Assembly: GCA_032622095.1 (NCBI GenBank)
Contig: CP136068.1
Span: 135,603,989-135,667,988, forward strand
Source of the DNA: Siphonodentalium dalli
Taxonomy: Eukaryota > Mollusca > Scaphopoda > Gadilida > Siphonodentaliidae
DNA length: 64,000 bases
Direction: 5' to 3'
Under the pieces are notes generated by a model, which saw nothing but the letters and a program-made list of their open reading frames with translations, made no database searches and had not been told where the DNA came from. This document shows, in pieces, positions 38,601-41,600 of the stretch (position 1 is the first letter of the stretch; each line of letters opens with the position of its first letter). A program made the position numbers and the translations under genes.

Positions 38601-41600
38601 CGCGGCCATATTGGATTCACCCAGCCCCAATTCCGTGGTTTAATTAAGTGCTACAGGTCAAAGTTCTGGAGGGGCATTCCATATATGAAGTTTGGAATAT
38701 TCATGAATTCCATATATGATCATATATGGAATGCACCTCCAGAACTTTGACCCGTAGCACTTAAAATATGGAACGGGAGCTGAATGGATCCAATATGGCC
38801 GCAACTCGGTGACAAGACTTGTATGTGAGTAAATTATAGTTAGTGGATGAGATATGTTCTATTTGAGACACAAAGCTCGTAAAAGCTACCATATTAAACA
38901 TAATTATAGCAACAGCTTAAAATCTTTATGCTGCACAATAATACTGTACACTTTTGACACACACACATTGTATAACACATTTTAAAGCTGCTGCCAAGTT
39001 TTTGTTCGGTAGTAGCTTTTACGAGGTTTATGTCTAAAATAGAAAATATCTCATATACTAATTATAATTTACTCACATACAAGTCTTGTCACTGAGTCTA
39101 GGCCATATTGAATTATTAGCGTTATGTCGATCATGTGTCATGTCTACACAATTTTGTTTGAGATCAAATGTAAAATATTGTGTAGACACATCGATAAGTA
39201 TACATGCCTCCTTCATACCTAAGCTCCACCTGATACAGACACATCGATAAGTATACATGCCTCCTTCATACCTAAGCTCCACCTGATACAGACACATCGA
39301 TAAGTATACATGCCTCCTTCATACCTAAGCTCCACCTGATACAGACACATCGATAAGTATACATGCCTCCTTCATACCTAAGCTCCACCTGATACAGACA
39401 CATCGATAAGTATACATGCCTCCTTCATACCTAAGCTCCACCTGATACAGACACATCGATAAGTATACATGCCTCCTTCATACCTAAGCTCCACCTGATA
39501 CAGACACATCGATAAGTATACATGCCTCCTTCATACCTAAGCTCCACCTGATACAGACACATCGATAAGTATACATGCCTCCTTCATACCTAAGCTCCAC
39601 CTGATACAGACACATCGATAAGTATACATGCCTCCTTCATACCTAAGTTCCACCTGATACAGACACATCAATAAGTATACAGGCCACCTTCAGACCTAAG
39701 TTCCTCCTGATATAGAATTTATACACATTTGTTCTAACAGTGTACATATGCGCTGTATTCGATAACAGTGGCTATTTAACATCTTAAAGTGATGTGAAAC
39801 ACTCCAGTAGGGTGATCAAATAGAAATGGAGAATAATCTTGTTCAAAGTAGTTATTTTTACAAATACTTTATCTAAATTTACAACACACACCGTCATTCA
39901 TATGTATTAATTAAACGCAGTGACTCTCAATGGTGAAATCGTTTTCGTTAGTTTATTGCCAATAGATGCGTCCCGTATCGAGTAGTATTAAATATTTACA
40001 ACTGAGCATAGTTCAGACGATGTTTTCAATGGAGTGGTATGGTCGATTTGCTTCAGATTTTCGGCCGTGTTAGTAGAATGTTGCATTCCTCCAATTGGCA
40101 TAGTGCCTGAATACTAACTTAGCAGTTTCACGCACCCGAACAAGTACATAATATGTCTTTAATTATCGCAATTTCCTCCACCACCGCCGGGCCCCACCAT
40201 CACAATCACCAACACCACAGTCTGGCTCCATGCAGCATCACCACCACAACCACTCCGGTGGCTAAGTCTGTAAGATGCATAGCGCACCTAGTGGCCATAA
40301 TCCGTGAAGGATGCTCAAGCAGTTCTTGTCCAGATAAGAGTGAATTTGTGAAGCAGGCACAAGGGAAGAGAACTTTATTTGCGTATCTGGGCAAATTTGT
40401 CAGTTGTTAATTTGTGGTCGGTTGTTTTTGTACAGAAGAATTCCTTACCGGCGACATTAAAGGCCCACTTAATTTTCAAACCCCCAGATCACATTATATA
40501 AAATATATGCCATATTATATATCATTTGAAAGAGGAAGCTCCAAAACATTGTATTATCAACTTATCCGGTGTAATAAACTGAACATGTTGTTTTTGTTGA
40601 GTTATTGACGTGTGTTTTATTTTTAAATTTCATCTGGATTGTAGTGCAAAGTGTATTATTTTCAACGGAAGGGGAATAACTCTATATCTTAAAGATAGAG
40701 TTATTACCCTTCCATTGAAATTAAATATATAGACTAGTCGTAATGAGGGAAATGTTTCAGCTATTTTGTATTATTCTGTGGGCACCTTCTGACACACAGA
40801 CGTTCCAAATGGTGATTAATTACAGTATTTGAAATAATCATATGGTATGACATAGATTGTTAATAAAACCGTACATCAAGGCACTTTTAAAAGATAATCG
40901 GTGACTGAGCTGGGTGACTCTAAAATTAAATGAGACTTTAACCCTCGGTGTGGGGTTTCTTTCACAAAAAAATCATCTGGCAACGACCGAAACAATGACC
41001 ATCCTCAAAACAACCACAAACATAAAAACAAAATCATACCATCACCATCAATCAACATCACCATGGTAATCACTACTCGGTATCAGGTATACTACTGTAT
41101 ATACTGCATTAGTTTAATGCCCCACCCTATACTTACCCTGTTAAACAGTTCTTCCTTTTCTGATACCAGCGCCAACATAGACAGAAAATAGCAAGTCCCC
41201 GCTGAACCCTGTCCTATGTCACACCTCGTCGCTCCGTCTGATATCAGCACAGGACTGGCGACAACTTCCTGAAAATAGTGATTATTTAATACCCTATTAT
41301 ACAGGTCCATTCCTGTTTGACTGTTATATAAGTATATGTACCGGAATGTATGAGAAACTGACTCATATATGTGTTCTATTGCATATATTTTTGTGAAGGC
41401 CCACTTAATATTCAAATATACCATTGGAAAGAGGAAGCTCCAAAACATTGTATTATCAACTTATCCGGTGTAATAAACAGTGAACATGTTGTTTTTGTTG
41501 AGGTACCGACATGTTTTTTTTTAAAGTTTCATCTGGATTGTAGTGCAAATTGTATTATTTTCAATGGACGGGGAAACCCTATGTTAAAGATAGAGTTATT

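Noticed and set aside
39180-39720. Regular repeats resembling a CRISPR array
   Set aside because: Units are contiguous with no unique spacers, and the genome is eukaryotic.
40153-40410. 85-codon His/Thr-rich frame
   Set aside because: The His-rich part comes from a CAC/CAT-rich stretch; there is no splice or promoter context and the frame on the other strand is equally open.
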